A stretch of 64,000 nt of DNA from Hermodice carunculata (Eukaryota; Annelida; Polychaeta; Eunicida; Amphinomidae): NCBI GenBank assembly GCA_964020975.1, contig OZ026628.1, positions 14,787,079 through 14,851,078 of the forward strand, written 5' to 3'. This document shows, piece after piece, positions 23,894 to 37,745 of the stretch. The translations under genes were made by a program, and so were the position numbers. Under the pieces are notes generated by a model. It saw only the letters and a program-made list of their open reading frames with translations. It searched no databases and was not told where the DNA came from. Position 1 is the first letter of the stretch; the number at the start of each line of letters is the position of its first letter.

Positions 23894-24680
23894 TTAAAAA
23901 GACACACTTTTTTCCATTTTCCTTTGTGCAGATACTAAAGAGTGTGACAAATATGTTGCTGAAAGAATTATTTTATGGATCAACACACCGTGAGTTTTCC
24001 TAAATAGTCTATCTTGCTCTACACGTGGAAACAGATGAAGTTCAAGCCAATCTGTTTGGGCTGTGTCTTCAACTTTGTGCGTTAGTATTCTTTCAACCGC
24101 TGCAAAAGATATTACATTTGCTACATCTGTCTCTTTTCTGAATTTGTGAACTCTGTCGTTGGACAAACTCACACAGTTTCCTTGATGGGGGGGGGGGGGG
24201 GGGTAAGGGGGCGAGGGTTCGGTACGCTGGTAAAGGTAATTATTTTTCTAGAGTACGCAGTACGGAAGATAAAAATCTTCTACAATTTTGGATAGTACGA
24301 AGTACGTAAAACAAGAGGGCTTCCAGTACGCCATACGGCAAATAAAAAAGCCCCAGTACGCCAATACGGGAAACCCCTTACCGACCCTCCTTGATCTGCA
24401 CATAAATGTTTACCCTGGCACATTAATTTCTTTGTGTTTTTGATGACATGGTCAATGTCTGCCTTTTCCAGATCAAATCCCAGCTTAAAAGTTGCAGGCA
24501 TTGATCACTAGAGAGAACGACTTGTTTGTGCGGTTTTCTCACTTGACTGGCAAACGCTGTTGTTTGACATGCACATGTGGAGAAACTGTCGCACAGTACA
24601 TGGCCTCTGAAAACAGGTTTGATTGTACATGTATCATAATTGTCTTGACAATATGAAGCTAAGCAAGCTGGCTGCACGGG
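23894..24680 (-). pseudogene. Possible decayed coding region, unrecognised
   Basis: Three minus-strand frames (about 24677-24423, 24501-24390 and 24172-23894) have protein-like composition, e.g. FKLGFDLEKADIDHVIKNTK and EKADIDHVIKNTKKLMCQGK. They are separated by the GTACGC-type repeat at 24186-24400. By position and strand they could be the N-terminal part of the decayed family copy at 18983-22430; I could not confirm this by motif. Low confidence. Confidence 0.22.
24186..24400. repeat. Dispersed 'AGTACGC' repeat
   Basis: Begins with a G17 run and contains repeated CAGTACG/AGTACGCC words spaced by AATAAAAA-type stretches. Related sequence lies at 47743-47930 and 51280-51420, each next to a G or C run. 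Confidence 0.55.
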
Positions 24681-24766
24681 GCTTCCAGTAAGTCACAACC
24701 TGACAACATACAATAGTCAACAGTTCGTACTGTGGAATAGGGTAAGGACTACAGTAGGAAGTGATT

Positions 24767-25925
<1,159 letters not shown>

Positions 25926-26470
25926 TTCACCTTTCTTTTAAGATAAGCTGTTGACTCAGTTGAAAATTTGGCACTTAAAGAGTTAAAATGCCACAAAATA
26001 TCATGATGCACACTTAGTGGAAATTGAGCCAGGTGTCTGCCCACCAAGTTTGAAAAGATTCCAGCATGTGGTTTAGGATAAGTTGAAAATGGCAGAAACA
26101 GAAATTCATCCCAAAATAAACAAAACAAACAAAATAATTGCAGGACCACATGTTGAACAAATTAGAGTCTACCAGAAGTGTGCCTGTGCAATTTTGAAGA
26201 AATTGGCCCAACAGTTTTGGAGATAAAGAGTTTAAGATTTGGCTAATTGTTTACCAAAAATGTCATTAAAGGTCAAAACATCACTGCATCATAAATATTT
26301 TAACATTTTGGTCCAGGCCAACCCAAGCTGGATCTTCATCCAGCCCGAACTGGATCTGGCCAGTAGCAGAAGTTAAAAATGTGAATTGTTGACACAAGAT
26401 GATTGGGGACCAAAAGATAAGCTCAGCTGACTGACAATCAGCTGAGCTTAAGGCCATGCCCTAGAGAACA
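25926..26470 (+). repeat. Dispersed repeat with 3' terminal hairpin
   Basis: Internal phrases AAATTAGAGTCTACCAGAAG and TGCAATTTTGAAGAAATTGG match the element at 4700-6005. It ends in an inverted repeat, AAGCTCAGCTGA ... TCAGCTGAGCTT (26421-26451). A 3' hairpin with no terminal inverted repeats recalls non-autonomous Helitron-type elements (HINEs); that is inference. It begins beside a fragment (25940-25975) of the family A palindrome, AGCTGTTGACTCAG. Confidence 0.6.
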
Positions 26471-26750
26471 GCACATCAGAAGCTGTGTTTTGTAAATGGG
26501 ACATACATGTACATGTATGATTAAATCATGCTGTTATAAGTTGAAGCTCTCCAAAAATTGATTCCCCTTTGTTTCTGCCACATGTTCACTTTCAGTATAG
26601 ACAAATTTCACTGTGATCTGCAAGTACATGTACATGCATGGTTGATCACAGGCTCTTGTATCTCAGTATAGCTATACATTTACACAGTCATGTGAGATCA
26701 TTACACTTTGTACACATGGTATAGGTCAGCATTTAAGTTCTCTTAAATAT

Positions 26751-26762
26751 ATGTATATATAA

Positions 26763-26810
<48 letters not shown>

Positions 26811-26832
26811 ATTTATATATATATATATATTA
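26751..26832. repeat. (TA)n/(TATAAA)n microsatellite
   Basis: Interrupted TA repeat. Confidence 0.9.
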
Positions 26833-27477
26833 TTCATACCATGGTGATTAAGGTAAAAGATAACTATATCCACTGTACTGTTCACGAAAACAGTAAGCCT
26901 GGGACACCTGTAAGTAGACCCTCCAGCTTTCTGGGATTTAATATTTTTTTTAAACCATACCCTTAAAATGCAAAATGTGTAGTCAAATGCTGTATATGCA
27001 TCTAGCATTTAACAATCGCTGCCCCTTTCCCCCCCCCCCCAGTATATATATTGTTTATAACATGGTACATTTGGCCCTTACACTTTTTTCCAATATTTTC
27101 TGAATCTATTTTGCTGACAGTTTTTTATTATTACCATTTAATAGTTTTTTTGTTTTTTTTTGTCGCAGCCTGGAATTTTCCCTGCTATGAATTAAATGAG
27201 TTGTTATACCCCGAGGCCTGCATCCATGCATTTACTTGTTACTGATACTGCATCTTGCAGTTTCTGCAGAAAGTAGTGCAATCTTTGTAAAGTAATGTTC
27301 AAGTCGTGTTTTTAAAAGTTATATATGCTTAGAAAAAAAATGGAATCCCAAAAAGCTAAGCAACCCACATCTGTAGTTCTATTTACAACCTAAATTTAGG
27401 TGTCACAGAAGGTTTTCCATTCAAAATCTCTCCATGTTCAAAGTTTGACTTCCCAGAGCTGCTTTTCTGACAAAATC

Positions 27478-27645
27478 TTTAATATTAGCTATTCATTCGC
27501 AAACATGACCCTTGCAACATTAATATTAGCTATTCATTCACGAACATGACTCTTGCAACATTAATATTAGCTATTCATTCACGAACATGACCCTTGCAAC
27601 ATTAATATTAGCTATTCATTCACCAACGTAACACTTGCAACAACA
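27478..27645. repeat. Tandem minisatellite, 4 x 41 bp
   Basis: Four near-identical units beginning AATATTAGCTATTCATTC and ending CTTGCAACATT. Divergence is only one to four bases per unit, so the array is recent. Confidence 0.9.
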
Positions 27646-29597
27646 TTTGCAAGTTACACATTAATATATACATGTATAACTGCCTATCCTAAAATATTGA
27701 TGCATTTGGCAAACTTATCGAGACTAAGTTTCTCTTCACAAAATTTTGCACACTCAAATTACCCTTCAATTTTAAACTTCATTTTCATGAATAAAGTCAC
27801 CTAAACATTAAAATAGAGCACACTTTCATTGCCACGGGTAGAAATCTACCCACTGTAAACAAATGGCAAATATTACAAGTACCTTCCTGGTGCATGCTAC
27901 ATGTTACATGGTGAAGATATTTATACGACACATTAGTACACATATATACATGTAGTGTTTTGCACCTATATGGTGTACATTTATATGGTGCATATACATG
28001 TAAGTACACAGCACATATACTCACACCATATTTGTCATGGTGCATATAACTTGCATGTCCTTATATAGTACATGCCCTGAAACAAGAACAATGAATATCT
28101 CTGGGTATACATACATGTACATTCGTACTTACCTTCACTTTAACCATCAATCAGTATTTTTAGTTGATGGCAACTCAGCTAATGCACAACAATGGGTCAC
28201 TGTGTTCCAAATGGTAGGGTAAAGTGGCTTTCTAATATTTTGAGACTGTACCCTCAAGAACACACATGAACCATTCACTGCACCCCCCCCCCCCCCCCCA
28301 CGTACAATGTATGTGTCAGTTCAGGTATGCCAACACAATGTGTGACCAATCAAATGTCATACAATCTTACTCTACTGCACCGTAACCGTGGTTACTCAAT
28401 AACCACCTAACCTGGCTGCATCACACCCAGAGTTAATATTTTTTGTCATTTCTTTCGTTCTTTTTTCCCCCCACCAAGGCGAAATGCATGTACACAATGC
28501 TACTTTTGATATCAGTTTGACAACAATGTGATACATGTTGTGTTATAACAATGTGATACATGTTGTGCATATACATAGTAGGAATGCAGTTTGGAATTCA
28601 CAACCCAGAAGTCACTGAAATTGATTCAGTGGAGCTTGGCTTTAAGGCAAGCCCTGTAGTCTGGAGCAACTACAGATTCTGAGTTGTATGAAGATACAAC
28701 TCATCACTTGTCCCACATGGAAGCAAAATTGGCTGTTGAAGAAGTAGAAAACAAATGTATACACATGTCAAGCCTCCAATATAATGTCAAACTCCAAAGT
28801 CCTTAAGTCATAGCTAGGGCTGTACAATTGCCTGTCACATTGTCTCCACAAGTAAAAATTGTTGCATGACAAGTAAAATTTGAAAGAAATAGCTGCAAAA
28901 GATAGTGGCTTGTCCCTGGACAAGCAGACTGTAAAGAGAATTGTACAGCCCTGTTAACTATTTCACTATAAGTACACACATATTCTGAAATATACGTGAT
29001 GAAAATACAGCATGAGTGTCCACTGGGAATCTATTTTCTACCATAATAAAATATGTTGTGTTCATGACTTGAGACAAAAAATACATTTAAATTGATCAGT
29101 AATCAATCCCATAAATGTATCATGTTTATGTGAGACACACCGTATCATGACATGTTTATGATTGCTTTCCATTCTTTCATCATCAAGCACAAGAAACATT
29201 ATAGTGCCAGGCAATCGTATAAAATGCAAGACTTAACATTAATGAATGGCAAATAACATAAAAAAAGCTGTACACATATAAATGCATTCATTACAGGCTG
29301 TTGCTCAATGGATTAAAAATTTGGATTTTTTGCCATGGAAACTTGTAGAGTGGCATGCAGTCTATAGACCTCTCCCCCCTTTGTAAGCAACCACTTTTTC
29401 CCAAGACAAAGACTATGTGCAGTGTATGTCTTTATTGAACAATATACAATGTTTTCCTGATTAAATTTATCTGTATTATCAGATTGCGTGTGCAATCTTG
29501 AATACTTTAGTTCTAGCAATTTTTGACTTTGACTTAGTTTTGCAGCATTTTATCTCATATTTTATTGTGCATAAAAATCAAATGTGCAAAAGCAGTA
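27646..29597. other. No gene seen
   Basis: AT-rich, with many ACATGTACAT-type words and a C17 run near 28284. No protein-like frame. Confidence 0.5.
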
Positions 29598-29614
29598 AAT
29601 AATAATAATGATAA

Positions 29615-29690
<76 letters not shown>
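29598..29690. repeat. (AAT)n microsatellite
   Basis: About 30 AAT units with one or two interruptions. Confidence 0.97.
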
Positions 29691-29691
<1 letters not shown>

Positions 29692-29978
29692 TGATATTGC
29701 ACTTAATTATGGCGAACAATTTACATACACATTTTTGCCCCAAATTTCAGAAAAAAAGGTAATTGCAAAAAGTAATCATCTGCAAAATTTCTAGAACTTA
29801 AGTACCAGGTTCTGCTGTATCGTGATAATGATGCATGTCACTGAATTACAGACAACAATAAACTTTTAATATGTACATGTACATGTGTATAGGCTGTGTA
29901 TACTATTTCATTGGGTTTAAGTTGAAGCATACAACCTTATATTCAATAAATCAAAAAGAAAAAAAAGCAATAAGTTAG

Positions 29979-30333
29979 ATGCATTTTTGCAGGTCTTTCT
30001 ACATTTCCCCTTTCCCCTTGTATTAAGACTGAGTCAACAGCTTTCTTTCGCATGGGTTGCAAGTACATTAGATCCATTTTTGCAGGTTTTGTGACATTTC
30101 CCCTTTCCCCTTGTATTAAGACTGCGTCAACAGCTTTCCCTGACATGCATTGGGCACCAAGTGCTCAATCCATGGCAGGGAAAGCTGTTGACCTGGGCCA
30201 CGTTATCTTTATATGCCTCATCTACATTTCTCAGTCAAATTGTTTTTCATTACTGTTGAAATTAGTTGAAAACACTTAGAAGCAGATGACCTTTGACATA
30301 CAGTCAGTCTTGGCCAGTTTGATAGACAAAGGG
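29979..30333. mobile_element. TTAA hairpin MITE, family A, copy 2 with duplicated head
   Basis: The 5' head (CCCTTTCCCCTTGTATTAAG, then the hairpin start) is present twice, about 91 bp apart. The rest follows family A to GACAAAGGGTTAA (TTAA at 30334-30337). No TTAA is preserved on the left. The hairpin at about 30126-30196 is imperfect; its inner stem reads TTTCCCTG/CAGGGAAA where copies 1 and 3 have TTTCCTTGG/CCAAGGAAA. Confidence 0.75.
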
Positions 30334-30390
30334 TTAAGAGTACATTTTGTAAATCCCTTTCAACACCAACTTGGAAGCTGAACTACTTAA

Positions 30391-30559
30391 CTCATTCCAT
30401 AATATGGTATGAGGCCTTGGTCAGTGCCAGAACCACTGACTTAAGACTATAGGCATGTTGGTACTTGAACGAAAGCTCTTTTCATGAAGAATTTAAATAT
30501 GCAATTATCGTCTTAAATCTAGGTAAATATACCAAAATCAGGGACTGGTATGGAATGAG
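30391..30559. mobile_element. TTAA MITE, family B, copy 1 (hairpin lost)
   Basis: 169 bp between TTAA at 30387-30390 and 30560-30563, with ends CTCATTCCATA ... TATGGAATGAG. The body matches copy 2 (43275-43522) except that the central 60-90 bp hairpin is missing, leaving GGTCAGTGCCAGAACCACTGAC. Confidence 0.85.
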
Positions 30560-30670
30560 TTAATAGGAACTACTATCCATTATGATCGGATGCTAGATTC
30601 ATAATCTTGATGAAAAGACCTATCATTCAATAAGTACAATGTACCAGCATGCCTATAGTTCCACACAATA

Positions 30671-30782
30671 TAATGGTCCAGGTCAACAGCTTTCCTCAGT
30701 GCACTTTAGGCACAATGCACCCAAAGCAGAAAAATACAGAAGCTGTTGACTCAGTCCAAAACTTGGCACTGAAAGAGTTAAT
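30671..30782. repeat. Short family A-related palindrome
   Basis: GTCAACAGCTTTCCTCAGTG ... GAAGCTGTTGACTCAG, ending AAAGAGTTAA. Similar short forms lie at 43180-43260 and 59700-59770. No clear left terminus. Confidence 0.5.
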
Positions 30783-31861
30783 TTCAAAGAACCCATCTGT
30801 ATGTGTGAAAGAGAAAACAAAACCACCTTTTTAGAAGTGAGTTTTGATCATATCACATTACCCACAGGAAGTGGGGGCCCTCATTAAACCTTTCTCTACA
30901 GAACAAAGAAATAAACTGTACATTTATAGCTTAACATCAAGAGGGTAGAAGCTCAACAAGTTTGCATTGTACAGACCATATTTTTACATGACAACATTCA
31001 ATGTAATTCCCAGATGTCAAGGTCTGGTTTTATAAATTTTTCATTTTTAACTTTATCAGCAGCAATAAATAGTTCACGATTATAGCAAATGGCTGTGAGC
31101 CTGATAAAAAAAAAATTACAAGAATACTTTATGTTTGTGTGTATTTCTACAATAATTACACACTTTTGGTCAATTTATGTACACATAACATGCACCAAAG
31201 TAGACCAGGGATCCATCCTTAATTTATATACATTTCACATTCACCAAAGTAGACCAGGGATCCATCCTAAGGCTTGTGCTTCTCTTTCTGACAACCATGA
31301 CCTTAACAAGTTTGGCATCAACATGTGGCAACATGAGCTGATGAGACAGGAAAAAGTGGTTCCTAAACTATTATTTACATGTACATCTTATGCCTTATCA
31401 CCACTCACTGTTACCATGGTTACACCACTAGTAGCCACTGTGACCCGCCTACAAATGTAGCATATTCTGACATTTTATTGGATAGTTTTTCTCTAAAACA
31501 TTTTAGCCGTCATTGTGTTAGATGCACAGGCTTAACTATTGATTAGGGTCACAATGACGACCTCAAATTACCAGTTTTCCAAACATGGCACTGATTTATA
31601 GACTTGCGGCTACCTTTAGCATGTTCAACTTAAGTTTGAAATTTTATAACATTTTATTGCTTCATCTAACATTTGCTCAATTGCTTGTGGTTTTGTTCAA
31701 ATTCTTAAAGTGTACAGGTTTTCCTGCATGTCGCAAAGTGACAGACCATAAAGATCAGCTGCTCTATTAATTCTCAAAGTAGGCTTCATTACCATGCATT
31801 CCAGCGACCAACCTGGGTCTTTTGTTCCCAAAACAGAAATTATGTGATTGTACAACTAATA
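30783..31861. other. No gene; possible 3' UTR and downstream of nicastrin alternative end
   Basis: Contains minus-strand AATAAA at 31653-31658 and 31474-31479, which could serve the exon at 32304-32417. A two-copy ~54 bp tandem duplication (CACCAAAGTAGACCAGGGAT) lies at about 31192-31290. Confidence 0.35.
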
Positions 31862-32043
31862 CAGTAAAACCTGTTTTGAGAGACCAGACCACCCCTAGGG
31901 AAGGCCAAAAAGTGGCATAAGGCAGGTGGTGTCTCAATAGAGGTGCAATAACATGGGAAAGATAGCTAAAGTGACATGGTAAACATGGTCTGAAAATGCA
32001 GGTGGTCTTTCCTCACAGTGGTCTCTCAAAACATGTCTCACTG
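31862..32043. mobile_element. TA-type MITE, family C, copy 3 (pogo/mariner-like)
   Basis: 182 bp with ends CAGTAAAACCTGTTTTGAGA and, inverted, CAGTGAGACATGTTTTGAGA. The left flank is TA; the right flank has drifted. CAGTNAAACC ends with TA duplications are typical of Tigger/pogo-type MITEs. It lies about 260 bp downstream of the stop of the terminal exon at 32304, probably inside its 3' UTR. Confidence 0.7.
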
Positions 32044-32303
32044 TCTAATCATTGAATTTTCATGCAAATTGTTTCTCAAACCAACCACCAGGTGTCAAAC
32101 CACAACACATATTTGCCTTAACCACCTGCGGTAGCATTTTGGTCTTTCTCATTTGTCATCCTATTTGCATTGTTTTATCCACACCTCCAGCATGTCACAC
32201 CAAACTGTTTCGAGTTTTATGCTTCCAAAATCACCAGTTGTTAGGTCAAGCAGCTGGTCTGTGTTTCTCCATCTTCTGTCTGGGGATCCCTGGTCGCCAG
32301 AGG

Positions 32304-32417
32304 TCAGTAAGTGGGTCGAAGTTGCGGAGAGAAAAGATGGACAGCTCTGTGGTTGATAAAATACATCACACCAAGGGAGGAGAGCAGCATGAAAATACCC
32401 ACACACAATGTGGCCAC
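32304..32417 (-). CDS. NCSTN: Nicastrin alternative terminal exon (transmembrane segment)
   Basis: Minus-strand exon preceded by GTTTGTTTTAG, opening in phase 0. It encodes 37 residues, VATLCVGIFMLLSSLGVMYF then INHRAVHLFSPQLRPTY, and a TGA. This is clearly homologous to the human nicastrin C-terminus (LITLTVGFG...TYCINAKADVLF) and to the exon at 41178-41294. Shared positions include ATLC, G-I, LL-SL, R-A and LF-P. Its INHRA..LF part is closer to the human INAKA..LF than that of the other exon is. It can be joined in phase to the exon ending at 42543, across a ~10.1 kb intron. It is either an alternative last exon or a relic of a duplication; both copies are open and have good acceptors. The protein segment anchors nicastrin in the membrane next to APH-1. 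Confidence 0.75.
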   Translation of the reverse strand: MATLCVGIFMLLSSLGVMYFINHRAVHLFSPQLRPTY

Positions 32418-35400
32418 CTAAAACAAACATAACACACGTATTTATGGCAAAAAACAACTCATATATCCCACAAGACCCAATAACCAATGAAGACAAAGAT
32501 ACAAGGTCCATTCCAATACAATATAAATACACTTTTCTTGGAACTTTACTCATCTGGGCAGAAACAGAGTTTTTATACCATCTGAATATACAAAGTACAA
32601 AAACTGCAATGTGGCATACCATATTCATCTTAATAAGCGCACAATGCCCTATGAAAAATTTCATCCACAAAAGCTGAAAAAAAATGAATTCTAAGTGTAA
32701 TAATGAACTCTACCACTTGCTTGAAAACTAGGTAATATTTTGGGGGTTCTTTCTTTGAAAAAAATGGGGATGTGCTAATTAGGGAGTGTGTGCTTATTGA
32801 GATGAATACGGTAATTTGTAAAATGAATGGAACTTTCATGTCTGCTGTCAGAGATAGTAATTGAGGGTTAGACTGTTGGGGTTTCACATTCAAATTATTT
32901 GTTCTTCTGTGGTATATCAAATTTCTTAGCATCAAGTTTCAAATTTGAGACTTATTTACAGATCACCACTTACTGTGGTTACCAGCTGGCTGTTGAACAA
33001 AACATACATAACTAAAAGCATGGATAACAGGTGGCTGCAGACCTTACACAAACCTGTAATTCTGAGCTTATTTAATATGCAACTTATGGAATATAAGCTG
33101 TAAATTCACTTCATTTTGATTAATTTTTATTTTTGCTTATTTGACTGCACGTGGTACAAAACTGTAAAAGATACACACAAGAAAATGGTATTTTAACAAA
33201 CACTTCACAAGAATTACTTCCATAATAATGAAATGAAATTTTTAGTTGAAATGCATAATATATATACATAAATATATATGTGAAAGTAAGTACGTTATAA
33301 TTATCCAGTAGCATTATTCAGCAGTACAATGCAGTGTTAGAGGCATTTCTCCACTACGACTATTTTTGTATTAGTTTATGAGCACAATGCAAAAAAGCAT
33401 AGACAGAATAGATTCCCATCAGCTGTCTATGATCCGTCTTTCCTAAATTCATTCCGTTGTTGGTGTCTTACATCATGGCCACTCAAGGTTCAAGTTAACA
33501 ATATCAAAAGAGATCCCAAAGGTACTTTCCAGTTCAGCATTAACAGTGACCATAGGGCCTAGGATTCAAAATTTACCTCAATGCAAGTCAGTACATCAGA
33601 TTTCTTGAAGAGAATATATGCACCTACTGTCAGGATACAAAAATAAAAAATATTTAAAAAAACATTAAAAAATGAAAAATTAATCAAAGGCAGCAGCTTT
33701 CATAAGGACAGCGGGTCCATTAAAAAACAAAACAAAAAAAAACCAACCCCCCAAAAAAACCGTCTCCAAACAGAATAAAATAGCTCCAGGTCTTTATTAC
33801 ATGCATTTTTCCTATCTTTATTTCCTATAACACACCACCTGAATTGAGAGACCATAATTTGGTCATCCCTAGGGGTGGTCTTTAAAGACTGGGTTCACTG
33901 TATTGGACCCAACATCATGCTTGAGCTGAGCTAAGCTTTAGCCACAACAGAGCTGAAGCCTCTTTCACTTTAAGGACAGGTAAGACACCAAAAACTTTTG
34001 CATGGGTGTTTTTAAGATTTTAACGGTTTTTACAAGATGAATGCCCTTTCTCTGGTAAGTGGTCCAAATTCCAAGTTTTAAACTTAAGTAGACATATAAG
34101 AAAAATGCAAAAAAAACACACAGGCACGTGGACATACGAAGGTCCATATGTTATTCTTTTGGTTTTCAGCTGCCAAGCAGAACAATGCCACCCGTCAATA
34201 ATACTTAACAGTTTGTCATGTGGCCACAGGTAGCAACGGCCCATGTCAAAAGGAGAGTGGAACAACGGCGGTACCGCGAAGTCAGGCGGCATGCCGAAAG
34301 TATGTTTGTGCGCAGGGAAAAGATGCAAACATGCTAACATATCATAGCCTTACTGGTTTACTTTAGAGTTATCTTGCTTGTTTTGCGTTCTAATGAAGGA
34401 AGACTTTCAGAGGTTTAGGAGGAGCGGGAATCGTCAGACAATGTCCCTTCAAAGGCCGTGCCCCGATGGAATTTCCCCAGTGGTCTTGCACACCAAAGAC
34501 AGGTGTGGAAAACTATATGATAATATTTTATTGAAACCCATGAATGAGGAAATAAAAGTACAAATAAACACATTGAAATAAGCATAAACGTGAACATAAG
34601 AGAAAACATACAAAATAGTGATACAAAACTCAGGTTGGAAAGAGAAATGAAACTCATTGTGAAAATAACTACAAAATAATGACAAGCTCACTGCGTAAAG
34701 TGTACAGACATGTCTAACAAGATACATGTAACTACATAAAGTAAACAGATAGGAGTAAATACAATAAAATACTATCCCTAAAAATGAGATGAACAGGTAC
34801 AGGGCAGAAGACCAAACCCGTCACCCGTCCACTGACCACGGGCAGCTATAGGCCGCCACACCAAAGCAAAGCAACGCAACTATCTTTGCCAGGCTTGAGG
34901 TCACGGGGCCCGAAGGGCTGCCTCCATGATGTCACGCTTTGAAACTAGGTTGTTGCTGTCACCGTATGACAGATTGCTGAATAATGTTTTCCGTACTTCA
35001 ACGGCACTTTTATTCATGTGATTGGCCACTAATTGATTGATGACCTCACCAAATGTTAAGGGACAATGTTTACTACGTTTTGTACAAATATCAGCTCAAC
35101 TTGACCAAAAGGTATTGTTTCAGGGGCAAATGTTCAACATCAAAGGCCTTTGAAGCTTGTTTTCTCAGAAAGGACAAGAACCCCGCATAATAATGGTTAT
35201 TCCAAGACAACAGCTGGGTGAAATTTAATCCAAATAACAGCTTTTGATTCTGTAACGCCTGAACTGCAAAAAGAATTCAGCAATTTTCAAAATTTTGCTT
35301 CGTTCTTTTTCTATGAAATGAAGAAAATGAATATCTTGGAAATCAAAGGTACAATTGAAATATTAAACTTTAAGGATGGACAACAGAAAAAACTAAATCA

Positions 35401-36230
35401 AACATAAACAATCGCAGAATTGCTTTTTTGTTGCCAATACGTCAGGATTAAGATGCAAGTGTAATTACGATTCTATCTTGTGATACTAGATTCTATGACA
35501 TTACGCTCTACTAGTGTGTGGTTAGTACGCTGGGCAGTTGTGTGGTGAGTTGACGTGTTTTTTTGTTTCAGCCTGAGAGGGACTTATATCGACATTCATG
35601 GGGTGGATGCTCTGCGGTCAACTTTCAATTGTTTATTCAACAATTAACATCACAAACACCCAAATACAGGACATATAAATTCTTTGGAGTATGACGATTA
35701 CACACATATTATGATTTGTTATCCTAATGCAAATACATTTTGAGCTAGGATTGATTAAAGTGGGATTTAGTTTTGGTGTCTTAGCTGTCCTTAAAGAGGC
35801 TAGTACATGCACATGGGAGGGAAGTGGGGCACAAGGGGCTATAGGTATACTCAGGCACACCTTGGCCCTGTCTATTGTTCGAGCATCAAAGGCTATGCTT
35901 AAAGCACCTTCAGTCCATTGCCACCTTTCAGCACACCAGGTGTTCAAGGGTCTTTAAGCTGACAGTTCATGTATATGGACATGATTGGCTCAGATACATG
36001 TACTTAACCTAATGACCTAATTTTATTTAAATCCTACTAAGGTATCATCCCCTTGGAGCCTTTTGAGGATCTGGTCCACCGATTTGGACAAATAAAAAAA
36101 AAAAAAAAAAACAACAACAAGAAGATGGGTGAGTTATGGGGGTTGCAGTACAAGGGTACCGGCGATAATTTAGTCCTAGACAAATGTATGGAAAATAGCA
36201 AAAACAGGGAATAATGGCTGGTGCAAAGAC
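32418..36230. other. Putative intron sequence, no exon seen
   Basis: No further nicastrin-like exon on the minus strand. A partial family C end lies at 33838-33912 (GGTTCACTGTA). The AT-rich remainder shows nothing; the frame at 35633-35947 is not recognised. Confidence 0.4.
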
Positions 36231-37008
36231 CTGTAAATTGCTTTATTTTTGTGTGTTTAAAGTTGCCATTTCATTGCAGTATAAATTTCAATATTTTGGA
36301 CATAATTCCCATTCAAAAAGGTTAAAATAGCATTTCACTAGTTCCTGCCAGACCATATACAGTCTGGCATTGTTTTAGTTTGAGGGATTATGACCTCCAC
36401 ACTCAATGATACGACTTATAGTTTCATATTTCATTGTCAGAGATACAGTGCTTAAAATTCCACTCCCGCCCATGCACAGATTTTGGTGCTCCATTGCATA
36501 TAAATTCTCAATAAAGAATACATTGTTTTTTACACATATTTTATAATAGATTTATGATAATTTTAGCCAATCACTACATAAAAAGCTAAGTGCAGCATCC
36601 ACGTTTGTTTGACCATGTGCAGAACATACATGTGATCCCGCGCAGATGTTCGATTACTTCACAATCACATTGACCCTGTGAATGACATTTTAAGTAATAA
36701 TGTTTTCAACCCCAAGTTGAAATTCCGTATCACTTTTCATCATGACAACACATTGCTTTTTCCAGAATCTTTTGAGTGACAAAAATATTATGAGCCAATT
36801 ACAATCGCGTCTTCCTCTATAAGAGTGAGTGAACCAATGGAAAATCATGACACTGGTATACAAACATTTCCCAAACAAATTTCTCCCCTTTTATACCAGT
36901 CAAGTCTAGCTCCTTTTTAAAAGGAAACTTGTTTTTATTTTCACAGTTTTGTGCCATCAGTGAAATAAGTGAAAATAAGAATACAGCAAAATTAAAAGAA
37001 ATTTGAAA
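36231..37008. mobile_element. Family D MITE copy split by an insertion
   Basis: The left part (36231 to about 36340, CTGTAAATTGCTTTATTTTT ... ATAGCATTTCACTAG) and right part (about 36929-37008, TTTTATTTTCACAG ... AAATTAAAAGAAATTTG) match the two halves of the intact copy at 55535-55741. They are separated by about 590 bp of unrelated sequence. CTAG occurs at both edges of the insert and may be a target duplication. Confidence 0.5.
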
Positions 37009-37329
37009 TTACATTATGTAGAATAAATGGGCTCCCAGTATGTAAGTATGGAAAAAAAAGCCAACGAAATCAGTACGAAAGACACATTTTATACCTCCTT
37101 TCAAGAAAGCTGCATGGTACAGCCTGTGCACAGCTGAATGAAAATGACTTAGAGCTGGGCGTTTTAAGCGGACGTAGTGAACAGTTTTGAAGAAATCTAC
37201 AAAAACATGCGTGTACATGTATAACACGATCCCAACCGTAACCAAGCTCCTATGTAATAAACCAATCATTGCTTGATTTCATAAATTTGTTAAAATTTAA
37301 CAAATGTGAGTACATCTTCAGGAAAATTT

Positions 37330-37745
37330 CAAACCATTTTATTGCATCCCTTGTATGTGCCAGTACGTCCACCTTGTGAACAAACTTGGTTGAGATTCAG
37401 TCAAGCTATATTTTCACCAGTTTTGAAGAAGATCCAATGTGCAGTGTTGCAAGAAGTTGACAATTACAAAAATTCGCAAAAATTCCTGCAAGTTGAAGAA
37501 ATTTGTAGAGATTTTTCAAAGATTTGCCCAATGAGGAACCAAAATTAAGTTTGTTACTGGCGTATAGTCTTTTCAACAAACTTGGCTGAGATTTCCTCAA
37601 GATGCACCCCTACTGAATTTGAAGAAGATTCATCCAGCAATTTTTTTGATATGGCAACAAATTTGAAATTGTTGACAGAGGGACAGACATCGGATGGAGG
37701 ACCATAAGATAAACTGAACTCACCAGCCAGTCAGCTGAGTTACTA
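37330..37745 (+). repeat. Dispersed repeat, same family as 25926-26470
   Basis: Ends in GGATGGAGGACCATAAGATA, then AACTGAACTCACCAGCCAG and TCAGCTGAGTTA. The right-end words and order match the other copies. Non-coding. Confidence 0.6.

Noticed and set aside
27478-27645. CRISPR-like array
   Set aside because: The units are contiguous, near-identical and without spacers; it is a minisatellite in a eukaryotic genome.
32161-32670. A 169-residue minus-strand protein
   Set aside because: The conserved nicastrin-like part lies in a neighbouring frame (32417-32304); the long frame itself has no similarity and overlaps intron and UTR.
35633-35957. Gene on either strand
   Set aside because: Both strands are open and look protein-like, but neither matches a family I know and there is no splice or start context.
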